NCBI RefSeq assembly: GCF_018812025.1
Contig: NC_063045.1
Location: 17,905,046-17,969,045, forward strand
Length of the DNA: 64,000 nucleotides
Reading direction: 5' to 3'
Origin: Megalobrama amblycephala
Lineage: Eukaryota > Chordata > Actinopteri > Cypriniformes > Xenocyprididae
Of the stretch, positions 1 through 11,096 are shown one piece after another. Positions within the stretch are counted from its first letter, which is position 1. Every line of letters starts with the position of its first letter. The notes beneath the pieces are model-generated. The model searched no databases and was not told the origin of the DNA. It saw only the letters and a program-made list of their open reading frames with translations. The position numbers were made by a program, and so were the translations under genes.

Positions 1-7
1 GAGTTAA

Positions 8-85
8 AGGGATAGTTCACCCAAAAATAAAAATTCTCTCATCATTTACTGAGAATATGGGTAACCAAACAGTTACCCATGTAAC
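8..85. repeat. Fragment of TTAA-flanked palindromic DNA element
   Basis: A TTAA at 4-7 is followed by AGGGATAGTTCACCCAAAAA, the same start as the fuller copies at 27254 and 61020. The rest is degenerate and the right end cannot be recognised. Confidence 0.6.
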
Positions 86-843
86 TATTAACAATGTATT
101 GTAATAAATGTTCTATTTATCAAAACCAATCTCATCAAGTCAGTGTTTTAAGCATTTCTACATTCATTCCAAAATAATAACTAAAGGCAATAATAATTTA
201 AACATATATTTTATTTGTGTATTGATGTTTTTCTTTTTAATAGTCAACTTAGGCTATTTTGGATCATCAGTCATGCTCCGTAAACACCGTCTGTCACAGA
301 TTTCACCAAGCTGATTGCAATAAAAACCCCTGCAGTCATCATGCTTTCAGTCCATTGCAAGTTTGATTTTGAAGTGACATAAAGCAGTGATATCTAACTG
401 GGTGATCTGTTTATTTACTTTTCAATTAATCTTCCCATTGACGCCATCATTTGTTCATTCAAACTGACGCGCGAAACGTGCATGTCAACAAGAGGCGGGA
501 TTTAGGGCACAAACCAATCATAACCAATTACATCCATTCATAGTGCAATGGAGACATTGCCTCCGCTCACGTGACTTTCCCCCATTCATTCTCAATTACC
601 CCCCACAAAACCCACTGGGGGGTAATGGTCTAATGGTTTTCTATGGTTTTCTATGAGAGCAAAGAGAGGCATGACTCCTCTGTGTAACTTTACCTGCGGG
701 TGTCGCTGTTGGGCAGTGTTCCTTAAGAAATACGAGTGACTTGCGCTCTTTTTAATGTCATAATTTGTAATATTTGTGTTGTTTTATATGTAATATGGAT
801 TATTTTCTCATCCTATTTTTTTTGAGGAGGCACTGCCACGCCC

Positions 844-845
<2 letters not shown>
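86..845. other. Non-coding stretch, no gene seen
   Basis: AT-rich unique-looking DNA. The short reading frame at 108-314 has no recognisable domain and no convincing splice context. Confidence 0.5.
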
Positions 846-887
<42 letters not shown>

Positions 888-890
888 ATA
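846..890. repeat. (AT)n microsatellite
   Basis: An AT dinucleotide tract with one phase slip, followed by CACACA. The next 55 bases (901-955) recur as a dispersed motif near 31632-31687. Confidence 0.9.
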
Positions 891-955
891 CACACATGCA
901 CAAAGTTTTATGTTAGATGTGATTAATTGTGATTAATCGATTTGACAGCACTAAT

Positions 956-2124
956 TTTGAAATGTGTATGATATGATAAAAACTTCTAAGACTAAAAAGT
1001 TGTAATTATTCTAAACTTTTGACCGCCCATTTACATTTATGTAAAATCCAAAGTAACTTCAATTTCATACAAGGTATATTTTATCAGTTACATTCCCTGA
1101 GATTCAAACACTTAGTCTTAGCATTGTTAGCGTTATGCGCTACTAAATGCCTATAGAAATGCCTCAAAGTGACAGTTGAATTTGCACCAAAATGCCACTT
1201 AATTGTCAATAAATCTACCCCCTTTAAACAACTGATTAGTCTACTCTACATAATATATGTAGCAATCATATACTGAACATGTCATGTAACAGTTAGCATT
1301 GCATTAGACTTATAAACACAGCCATGTTGATGGTGTATGCCGATAACACTCTTGACTTGCATAAATCCTTAAGCATTTCTTACTCTCCACAACTACAGAA
1401 GAAAACCCTGACACATTTGTTAGTTGAAAACAAATTCAGCTCATTGTTTAATCTATGCTTTTTGCACCTCTAGCTAATTAAATACATGAAATGGCTTGTG
1501 ATTAGTCTTCTGTGGCCATCGACAAGTGTTTGTCACCTCGTGCTGAACGCTTGCTAGCATTGTTGTGAATAATTCACAGTAGCGCCCAGCGTTCCTTCAG
1601 CCACTTTGCTCTGCCAGTATTGCACGTTTTTTGCATTAGCCAATTTGCTGTCATGTTATCTCGCTGCCAACATGTTGGTGAAAGGAAAGAGGAGTGATGA
1701 AGACAGAGATGTGATTATTAACTCTGTCAGCTTCTTTGTTTGAGGAACATTATACTGCTTGAGTGGCAGAGACACAGAGTGCTGTGAAATGTGTATTGTC
1801 TCGATTAAACACGATTTACAAGAGTGAGATATAAATATATAAATATATGTATAAATGTAACATGTATCTGCCTATTCTCTGTGACTTTAAAGAAATTTGG
1901 GTCTCATTCACTAAAAATGGCTTGAATAATTTGTATTTAAATGCACACTAGATCTCCCATATTTTTTACCCTATTCGCAACACGTTATAAATGAGCGTGC
2001 CCAAGGTCATTCATAAACACACCCATCTCTATACATGGGCTATATAGAAACCTCACAGCTTGAGCTTGCTTTATATATCTGTATACGATGAACTATATTT
2101 AAGATGAAATAATCATATATAAAA
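956..2124. other. Non-coding stretch, no gene seen
   Basis: AT-rich sequence without a long reading frame, tandem repeat or terminal inverted repeat that I can recognise. Confidence 0.5.
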
Positions 2125-2576
2125 TTAAAGCTGCTGTAGGTAACTTTTGTAAAAAAATATTTTTTACATATTTGTTAAACCTGACATTATGTCCTGACAG
2201 TAGAATATGAGACAGATAATCTGTGAAAAAAATCAAGCTCCTCTGGCTCCTCCCAGTGGTCCAATTGCCATTTGCAGAAATACACCGCTCCCGGTAAGAA
2301 ACAACCAATCAGAGCCAGGAGGAGTGTCTTAGCAGTGTCAATCAATCAAGCTCGCGTGCGCGCTGATCACACTCCTGTCATGCACAGTGTACAGGCGTCA
2401 AATTCAAGATTACCGGTGTGCCGCAGCTTTGCTTATGGCGAAATAAAACGATGTTATATGCAAAGGACCACCCTGAAATCTACAAGAAACCACGCCATAC
2501 ATAATTTGTCAGTCCTGTTTTGAAATTATCTTAGTTGTGTAGTTCCTAAAAAATTAAACAAATCAAGCATGGATAC

Positions 2577-2816
2577 TTACTTATCAAGCAGAAATGTGGC
2601 TGACTCTGCATCGGTTTTTAATCCGTTCAGGACACGTAGCTCCCTCCACCTCGGAAAAGCCGCACCGATATTTACCTTCGTTTTATTTCGGGCTCTATCT
2701 AATTCTTTCTTTTTGGCCTTTTTATTATCGTCATCTGTCTTTTTCCGTTTACCCGTCTTTATTTTATGAGCAGGTGCCACTCGAGGAATTGGCAGTTTGG
2801 ATTGTTTTTCCGCCAT
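2577..2816 (-). pseudogene. Coding-like exon carried in the fold-back element
   Basis: A minus-strand frame opens with ATG at 2816 and encodes about 79 residues. The start is MAEKQSKLPIPRVAPAHKIK, followed by a lysine-rich stretch, then the motif RVLNGLKTDAESATFLLDK preceded by NIGAAFPRWREL. A good splice donor (GATAA, then GTAAGT) lies at the end of the frame, so it looks like a 5' coding exon. I have the impression that this motif recurs in multicopy fish predicted proteins, but I cannot name the family. It may be a captured host exon or the first exon of the element's own lost gene. Confidence 0.45.
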
Positions 2817-3062
2817 AAGCAAAGCTGCGGCACACCGGTAATCTTGAAGCTTGTATGCGCTGGCGCTGTGCATGGGAGGGGTGTGATCAGCGCGCACGCG
2901 AGCTTGATTGATTGACACTGCTAAGACACTCCTCCTGGCTCTGATTGGTTGTTTCTTACCGGGAGCGGTGTATTTCTGCAAATGGCAATAGGACCACTGG
3001 GAGGAGCCAGAGGAGCTTGATTTTTTCACAGATTATCTGTCTCATATTCTACTGTCAGGACT

Positions 3063-3358
3063 TGAGGTGCGTTCACGCGGCCTCGTAATTCCTGTAGTTA
3101 CGAGATTCTAGCTTGTAAAATGCGTTCACGTCCTCGTAGAGATCGTAATTACAGCTTGTAAGCTGGGAGTTTTCTGAAAGCTCCCACATGTACCACGTGG
3201 CCGCTGTACCACCTGACCGCTGTAGATTCATTTAGGCGTTGATAGTGGTGCCATGGAAACGCTTAATTCCCAGTCAAAGGACGTGAACAGCTCCGAATAT
3301 AACGTCACGTGTTGCCATTTCAAGATACCGGTAAATACGAGGTGACGTGAACGCAGCT
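3063..3358. mobile_element. Element nested in the right arm of the fold-back element
   Basis: It splits a sequence that is continuous in the left arm: GTCCTGACAGTAG there against CTGTCAGGAC, a gap of about 296 bp, then TAATGTC in the right arm. Its ends are partly inverted (GTGCGTTCACG against CGTGAACGCA). It was therefore inserted after the fold-back element formed. Confidence 0.65.
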
Positions 3359-3563
3359 ATAATGTCAGGTTTAACAAATATGTAAAAAAAATTTTTTTAC
3401 AAAAGTTACCTACAGCAGCTTTAAATATTAACGCATTTAAGTCCAGTAGGAATGTTATTGATGAATCATGAATTGTTCGTTAAAACATTCATTCTCAGAT
3501 TTCACATGCAAATTTGTGCATATGCACGGTTAGTGAATGAGACCCTCTGTTCTTTATCCAGTG

Positions 3564-3823
3564 CAGGGTTGCCAAGTTTTCACAACAAAACCCGCCCAAT
3601 TGCTACTCAATACTAGCCCAAAACTAGCCCAATCGCATTTCACGGGGGGTCCCACAGTAAAAATCATGTTCCGAGGGGTAAAATCTGCGTTTTTGGCAGG
3701 GTTCAGGTAAAAGTTGCATTCCAGGGGCTAAATATATTTAGGGTCTCTTCAACCCACGGACATGAAAAACAACCTGTAAAACAACAGTGTAAAAGCGGGA
3801 AAACCACGGACTTGGCAACACTG
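3564..3823. mobile_element. hAT-type MITE with perfect 8-bp target duplication
   Basis: A 260-bp element begins CAGGGTTGCCAAGT and ends ACTTGGCAACACTG. It is flanked by the direct repeat ATCCAGTG at 3556-3563 and 3824-3831. An 8-bp target duplication with CAG-type ends is the hAT signature. It has no coding capacity. Confidence 0.85.
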
Positions 3824-3831
3824 ATCCAGTG

Positions 3832-6279
3832 TCATAACAACAGGGTCATGTCACATTAGGGTTCAGGGAAGGTTTGGACATTAGACATCATCCTCCGTTG
3901 ACTGTATTAGTCAGGTAATCTCTTTAGGGTTTTGACACTCAGTGAATTATCAGTTCTTTACCATCTACTCATTAAGTGTCTCCTTGGATTTGGATCCAAT
4001 GAAAAAGAATGGATGTCAGAATATATTAAAGGTGAAAGTGTGATGTTTGGCACATGCTAGTATGCCAAGAGTTGGGCTGAATTTTAGTTTGAAAGGGTAG
4101 ATCATCATAAACAGACAGCTACTACCAAAAGCCTCCCATTAGTTACCATGAAATGTTAGCAAAACATGTTCTCCCTTCACTATTACCATCTTTCTGTGTT
4201 TCGCAACTCTAAAATGAAGGTATGTTTTGGTACAAAACAATGCTAACAATGCTAAATGCTAATAATAAAATGCAACCAAATAGTCATGGGTTGTTAGAGT
4301 AGCAAAATAAGTATGCTAATCATGGGCTAATCACCAAGGAGGAGAAAACATGTCCCAAACCTTTTGTTGTTGACGTCAAAGACAGTGTGTCCAACTCTGT
4401 GACGTTTTAACGCAAATTAATTTGTCACTTGGGAGAAGGTAGTCAAATTAAGCAGATGCTAATGCCAACAGGTTGCGTAGCATGTTTCCTCTAAAATCAT
4501 GAAAAAACTACACCGGGTAAAAGAAAAAATGACCCAAACAGATCAAAGATCACTCAGAAGTGGTTTCTGATATCTGAAATTACAGTAAAGATGACCGAAT
4601 TTGAGGTTTCTAAAATGTTGCAACTTTTACAGAGTGGAACCGCTAATGCTAAATGCTAAAAGGCCAAATAAATGTGTAGCAATTTTAAAAACAAAACATT
4701 TATGCTCTCTGTTTAAGACACACTTCTGACTCCATGCGTGACAGCTCGGGGATTAGGATTTCTTTAAGACTCAAATACTCTGTTCGTAATCCTGGGGCTC
4801 GTAATCCAGATTTTAGCAGCGGCAAGCATGGTAATTTGAGCATGTCTCATTGACCTTGTTGGAAAGCAAGGATTTTAAGTTAAATAAAGCACTCAAACGA
4901 CCCCTTTACCTAGCATTAGCTTACATCTTCAGTGACTGGATAACATTCGGATAGCACTTGAGCTGTCGCTTTGACTGGCTAGGTTGTAAATGTTCCTTAA
5001 TTACACTTCCATTTTCCCCTCTGTTTTTTATTTGTTGCTAAGGTGTGGATTTTGGGGATTTTTTTTCATTTTGCTCTCGCAATTTGAGTACATTTCAGTT
5101 AAAAAATGTAGATAATATTTATTAAAAATGAATGTAATACTAATTTGTATAATTATATAAATGTACTTTTTATAAGATAAAAATGCAGTTAAAAAAAAAA
5201 AAAAAAAAAAAAACTGAATATATGGCAGCCAAACACACTCTAGTCCATTATATCTGTTCTCGGTGTGTTTTGTTCATTTGTCTCGACCCTGTCAGCCAAT
5301 GCAACAGACCATTAGGCTGATGAGATTTATTTATTGTGACATTTTTTATTGTTTGAGTGGAAGCAATTATGAAGAACTTATTATTTTGCATAATGACTTG
5401 CCGTTTCAGTCACGGCACGTTTTCCTTGCTCACTGGAAGAACCTCACGCACCGAATGACAGCTACTGCAGTCGATAAAACTCAGTGAGGGATTATAAAAT
5501 TAATGCATCATACTGAGAATGACATTATCGTTTGCTGTTTTTATAGTCGACTAAGTAAGCATATTCTCACTTTCTCTCTCTCTGTCCCAGCCTGGCGATT
5601 TGCAGAAAGCCTTGTGATTTATCTGTTTTTTCCTACAAGGTTTCTCTTACGGTTATTGTACAGCAACGTATTAGTGTGTACACAGTGGTGATTTCTTTAA
5701 AACTATAGAGTGCAACAGTTGGTTCCAGAAGTGAAAACTACATTACCCATGATGCTGTACAGAAAATTCCACCAATCAGAGTCAAAACACGGCAAATGAT
5801 CTGATCTCTAAAAGTGTGTGGGCCCTTTTCAGTGCTGTACTCGTGTACTGTTTTCCAGTTTGTATTTCCACAGCATGAAGGTAAGATCTTATGGATTTAT
5901 GGATGAGCCGCTCATTTTAGAACCTTGCCAGTGTACTGACATTTGTTATGACATCCGCTTCAAACATTACAATGCTCATGTTTTTTGTTAACTCTACAAT
6001 AAGTTAATCCACTTCACTAGCTAATTACTCCTGCTGCCATAAAAATAAACAGAACTTCTGCAAAAACTGAGGTTCAGTGACAAAATTTAAAAGATGGCCT
6101 ATAAGGTCTATAATGTTAGTGAATAAAAGAGTAAAATGTTACACAGTACTTTTCAAACAAATAGTTCATTTTTAGCTTTATTTTGAAATTAATATGTCCA
6201 CAGAAGACAGTGGGTGCACATGGTGGTGGGGATGAATAATTGAGAAAGAAAAAAAATGCACTTTTGCACGTCCTGATAT
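3832..6279. other. Non-coding stretch with poly-A tract
   Basis: No exon was recognised. A run of about 22 A residues lies at 5190-5212. The frames at 5263-5487 and 5503-5691 look like chance openings. Confidence 0.5.
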
Positions 6280-6575
6280 TGCTGAGTTAGATGCGTTCCT
6301 GGGTCAACATATTTTGTTGATTCTGGAACAACGTTCCAATCTGAAAATTTAGTTTTAACCCTATTCCTAACCCTAAACCTAACCCTACCCATAAGTTACC
6401 CCAAAAATCAGAGGGAAATGATAGATGAATAACACTGATGTAGAAGCACCAATTCATGATTTTAAGCCTAAACTTGACATAATCTGTAAACTTGTCCCTC
6501 AAATCTGATTGGTTGATTTGAATGTTGTTCCAGGATCAACAAAAATGTTGACCCAGGAACATGTTGAACTCAGCA
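6280..6575. repeat. Dispersed repeat with inverted ends, copy 1
   Basis: TGCTGAGTT and GTTCCTGGGTCAACAT on the left are mirrored by ATGTTGACCCAGGAAC and CAGCA on the right. The inside holds a short run of CCTAA-like units, which is not a telomere. A related copy is at 10860-11096. Confidence 0.75.
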
Positions 6576-9041
6576 AAATCAGGTTATGCTGCACACTTCA
6601 CAGTCAGCCATGACAATTTTTTTCCACATTCAAAGGTCATGTGATTTCAACATGATGGCGACCATGTCAAATAAAAAGGCTGCTGATAGGACTGGAGTCA
6701 ATTTTTTTATTCATAAAACTTTTTAATTGAGGAAAAATTACTAAATACACATATATTCTGTATATTATACATAAAATTGCCATTGATAACTGACATCTGT
6801 GCTTCCTCAGTGTTAAAAAAAAAACTCCAGCCACCATGATATGTACCAGAGCTGAATATTTCAGCACCAAAATCCATGCTAAAAATACTTCTTAAGAAGC
6901 ACTAAAGTAACCAGACAGGAGTTTTTGTGGTCTTTCTCTTAAGTTTCACCCTCTCTCTCCATCTTAACCCCTTAGCCTGTTTTCCTCGTCCACGCTCTCA
7001 CACGTGTCCTCGCCTCATACTCGATTAGAGATCAGGATGTCTGTTTTAACAAGGTTTGGCAAACATTGTATTGCGCACGATTACGAGTGCTGTTTGCACA
7101 CACACACACACACACATGCTCACTTGCACACGTGTGTGTCTAGGCAGCAGAGCAGAGTCTGAGCTGCGGTGTATTTTTAGATTTATGGAAACCTAGAAAT
7201 GTCCAATTCAAAGAGCTGGGTTGTACGCTTAGCCATCTTTCACCATTAGCGAAGCAAGGCACACGTTTTAGAGCATATGTATAATGCATGCTACGTGTCG
7301 TGATCTCAACAAATGCTCAAGAAGATGAAGTTGCTTGTAAAAGAAACGTAGGGCCTATCTTTCCTGCCTCAATGTACTGCCTGAAGCAAAAAAAAAGGTT
7401 TATTAGATGTTGCTAAGTCTGCTAAGCTAATATGATATGCAGTCCAAATGTATGAATTAAGGAAGTATACATTTTTCATTGTAGATATATTGCATTTCTG
7501 AGTAGAACATAATTGAAAAAAAAAAAAAAGTATGACAGGATGGGATATTATTCATAAGTTTTTGAGACGGCATATTTTTTGCCCTAGGTGACATTAGCCA
7601 AAAGTTGTTTTAGAGTAAGTTATGTTTAGAACCAAGATTAAGAGGACAAAGTTCTTCTTTTCTTTGGAATAACATAAACTGATAAATCGCTTGCAATAAT
7701 ATTTCACAATCTTTCAGGAACGTGTAGTAGAAAAGTAAATTAGCAGATTATGTAAATTAGCGTATTTGCAGCAACAAACACAAAGCCATTCAAACCGTTG
7801 CAAAAACCATTTCAACAGATTTCCAGATCCGACAATAGAGATAGCCCCACCCTAAACTCACGCCATTGGTTGATTCACTGTTGCTATGTTGAGCTGGTCG
7901 GATTTGCTCAAATAAAAAGAGCGTATGTTTTGATAGCACCACAGTGTTTACAGTTTTTGTGGAAAACAACCATTGAATGGCTTACTTATAGTTGTCTTTT
8001 TTTTTGCAATTTAAAAAAACTTCTAGTTTTTTACTTTTTGTTCGTTTTACCCCACATTCCTTTAATAGTGTTTTAAATGTTGGTGTTGCTCTTATCGTTA
8101 AATTCGAATATCTAAGCTATGCTATCTATGTAACACTAAGCTGTACTTTTTGTTTTATTAGTTTCCCAAAAGGCGCCTGTATATCACGTTCTAAGTATAA
8201 AGTCAACAGGGTTGTATTTTCCGTTTGAACCCTCTCATATATTGTGTGTTATAGGATCATAGCAGCTCATTAGACCAACCTGTTATGGCCTTTATATTTC
8301 ACACTCCCTTCTGCTTCCTTGGTTCCCCTGGGTCATAAAACTGTAAACACGCATATGAGAGCAGACCATGTGCAAACTAAATCACAGTCAGGCCTGGGCT
8401 ATTTTCACCGCCGATTATGGCCAGACCCCAGACGTACCTCAGCTTGACGATCCTACCCATTTACCAAAGAAAGGAAGGGCTGGCATCTTAGAACTACCTA
8501 GGAAATCAATTAAAAGGTGCTTTCCAGTGTTTTATAAGGCATACCGGGGCTTGCTCTGAAGTCGTCTCTTTTAGCACATAAAGCGAGTGGCCGTCAATCG
8601 CCTTTATTGCGGCTTCGTGCAAGGCCTGGTTCAGGGGTCACAAGCTCTTAATGTAAGACGGCACGGCGCCCGGGACTCTTTGAGCAGCCCCGCGACTCAG
8701 CAGGGTAGCGGATAAGAGAGACCAGAGGCAGATGGTTAAGAGAGTGCGAGAAACCCAGCGGGAGGGGGGTAATGAGTGCTAATAGGCACAGGAAGAGGTT
8801 GAAAGAAAGGTCACCTGGAAATGTGGCGGAAGACCAGATGAGAAACGGACAGGAGCGGAGATTAAATGAGTCGACCAGGGGTGACAAAGCCACAGATTAT
8901 TTTTATACTGCCTGTAGTATAAGGATTTAATCCTTCATCAGTTTTTTATTCACCAACAGGGTACCTCCATGTATACAGGAACAGATTATGACGTTGGGAT
9001 GTCCTGGGCACGGATGCCACACACAGGAAGGGAGAAGCACA
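6576..9041. other. Non-coding stretch, includes GC-richer unique block
   Basis: It holds a (CA)n tract near 7098-7115 and A-runs near 7390 and 7516. Sequence at about 8360-8890 is less AT-rich and non-repetitive, with short open frames on both strands but no recognisable protein. Confidence 0.45.
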
Positions 9042-9045
9042 TTAA

Positions 9046-9715
9046 AGGTCCCGTTCTTCGTGATCCCATGTTTCAAACTTTAGTTAGTGTGTAATGTTGT
9101 TGTTAGAGTATAAATAAAATCTGTAAAATGTTAAAGCTCAAAGTTCAATGCCAAGCGAGATATTTTATTTAACAGAAGTCGCCTACATCGAACGGCCAGT
9201 TTGGACTACATCCCTCTACTTCCTTCTTTAATGACGTCACTAAAACAGTTTTTTGACTAACCTCCGCCCACAGGAATACACAAGAGTTGCGTTTGTAGAG
9301 TGTGTTTGTCGCCATGTCGTCGAAACGCTGTTATTTTCATCCCGCAGTCCAATCACCGGGTCTGATTCCGGCTCAAATTGATAGGGTAAAATTAAAGACA
9401 TGTTTACAATAACACTGAGCGCGTGCATCTCCACGTTATGGTAAGAGGCGTGACCTTTCCGGGCAAGGAGCGCTAAAGCGAATCACAACACAGGAACCGC
9501 TGGCACAATCAGAACTCGTTACGTATTTCTGAAGGAGGGACTTCATAGAACAAGGAAGTCATCAGCCCGTTTTTATGACAGTGGAAACAGCGGTATACAG
9601 ATAAGTAAATTATGTGAAAAATACTGTGTTTTTTTACACGCGAAACATGAACACATGTTATATTGCACACTATAAACACAATCAAAGCTTCAAAAAACCA
9701 CAAAAAACGGGACCT
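9046..9715. mobile_element. TTAA-flanked non-autonomous DNA element
   Basis: The ends AGGTCCCGTT and AACGGGACCT are inverted and flanked by TTAA at 9042-9045 and 9716-9719. No transposase frame is present. Confidence 0.75.
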
Positions 9716-9779
9716 TTAAGACGCTACAAAACGAGATCTCTCCCGACCCTTTACTAACAGCCTTCAAGTGGAGACTTAA

Positions 9780-10152
9780 AGGTTCTCTAAGCGATCCTGG
9801 GCGGAGTAACTTCCTGTTGACGTTCGAAGTGTTGTCAAACAAAACAGAGGCTAGCTAGACCCTCCCTCCTCCTCCTCCTCCCCCTCCCCTCCGTGCTTCC
9901 TGAAACAGTCATGAACGCACATTTAAAATCATTCTTGTCGGTTATTGGCTGGAGCATGTTTATTATGTTTCGTGGTCCAGGCTGCACCAGTTTGTTTTTG
10001 TTGCCGTTTTCGGAGCTTGTGGCGACTACAGAGACCGCGTTTTTTTACAGTGTGTTCAGGGGACAGGCAGCTAGCGGATAGTGAGGAGATGTTTGCTGTA
10101 TGTGACAAAAAATGTTTTGGCCTAAAAACGTGTGACATCACTTAGATCACCT
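9780..10152. mobile_element. TTAA-flanked non-autonomous DNA element
   Basis: The left end AGGTTCTCTAAGCGAT and the right end, read on the other strand as AGGTGATCTAAGTGAT, form imperfect inverted repeats between TTAA at 9776-9779 and 10153-10156. A CTC-rich tract lies inside near 9865-9895. Confidence 0.7.
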
Positions 10153-10564
10153 TTAAGTGTAGATCTAGTTTTGATGCAAAGTATAAAGTGGTGTCAGACC
10201 CATCATAGAGTTCTTCGATTAATAAAAATGACCAAACTTTGTCACAATTCTTGATCATTTTGTCACAACTTTCCTTTCGGTACGTTTACTGACTACCATT
10301 TTTAATCAGACATTTTTGTTGCCATTAACTGAAACTGGGCAGGGAATTTGTAGTTCCCCAGCATACTTTGCAGGAGAGTGAATGTTGAACTTTAATGTTT
10401 TTGATTGTGACACAAGGGGAAGACATAATGTTTAATATACAGTTATGTTGAGAGTTTCTGACATTTTGGGTTACCATTTTAGCGAAGAATGATGCTTTTG
10501 CTTAGATTAAGGGTGCTTAAAGTAAGGTGTTATTGCTAGTCTGTTCCTCAGACAAACATGAGCT
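10153..10564. other. Non-coding stretch, no feature seen
   Basis: AT-rich, no exon or repeat recognised. Confidence 0.5.
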
Positions 10565-10740
10565 GCGTCCGAAATCGAATACTTCCCTACTATATATTAT
10601 GTGAAAAACAGTATGTCAGAAGAGTAGTATGTCCAAATAGTATTCGAAAACAGTAGGCGAAAAGTGACGTACTACTTCCACTTCAGAGATTCGGAAGTGC
10701 GCATTCGATGGACACTTTACTATCCCATGAGGCAACCGGA
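10565..10740. repeat. Dispersed cyprinid-type repeat fragment
   Basis: It begins GCTGCGTCCGAAATCGAATA and contains several variants of AGTATG / ATAGTATTCGAA, a pattern familiar to me from abundant fish interspersed repeats. The boundaries are approximate. Confidence 0.45.
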
Positions 10741-10859
10741 GGGAATTTATAAATGACAGTGAAGCATCGAAACTGATGCTGGAAAGTCAAGTGACAGTAA
10801 CAACATGTGCAATATGCGCAATCCCATGCCGAAATTCAAGCCCTTTAACGGTCACCGTG

Positions 10860-11096
10860 ATTTTGCCAAGTTAGACATGTTCCTGGATCAACACAATTTG
10901 TTGATCCTGAAACAACATTCCTATCTGAAAATTTAGTCCTAACCTTTTCCCAACCCCTAAACCTAACCCATAACCTATCCCTAAATGATAGTTGAATAAC
11001 ACTGTTGTGGAAGCACCTTACCCAGGTTGTAAGCCTAAACTTGACATAAATGGTAAACTTGTCCCTCAAATCTGATTGGTTGATTGGAATGTTATA
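10860..11096. repeat. Dispersed repeat, copy 2 of the 6280 family
   Basis: It shares with 6295-6530 the order of TTCCTGGATCAACA, a block ATCTGAAAATTTAGT, CCTAA-like units and CTTGTCCCTCAAATCTGATT. The right inverted end is missing. Confidence 0.75.

Larger units (their letters stand above)
2129..3420. mobile_element. Fold-back DNA element flanked by TTAA
   Basis: The ends AGCTGCTGTAGGTAACTTTT and its reverse complement are flanked on both sides by TTAA (2125-2128 and 3421-3424). The arms pair over several hundred bases: 2129-2441 against 2813-3420. The right arm is interrupted at about 3063-3358 by a second element. The unpaired loop at 2442-2812 contains most of a coding-like segment on the minus strand. 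TTAA target duplication is a property of the piggyBac and Kolobok superfamilies. No transposase is visible, so this is a non-autonomous element. Confidence 0.8.

Noticed and set aside
6355..6395. Interstitial telomere repeat
   Set aside because: Only a few irregular CCTAA units inside a dispersed repeat that also occurs at 10860.
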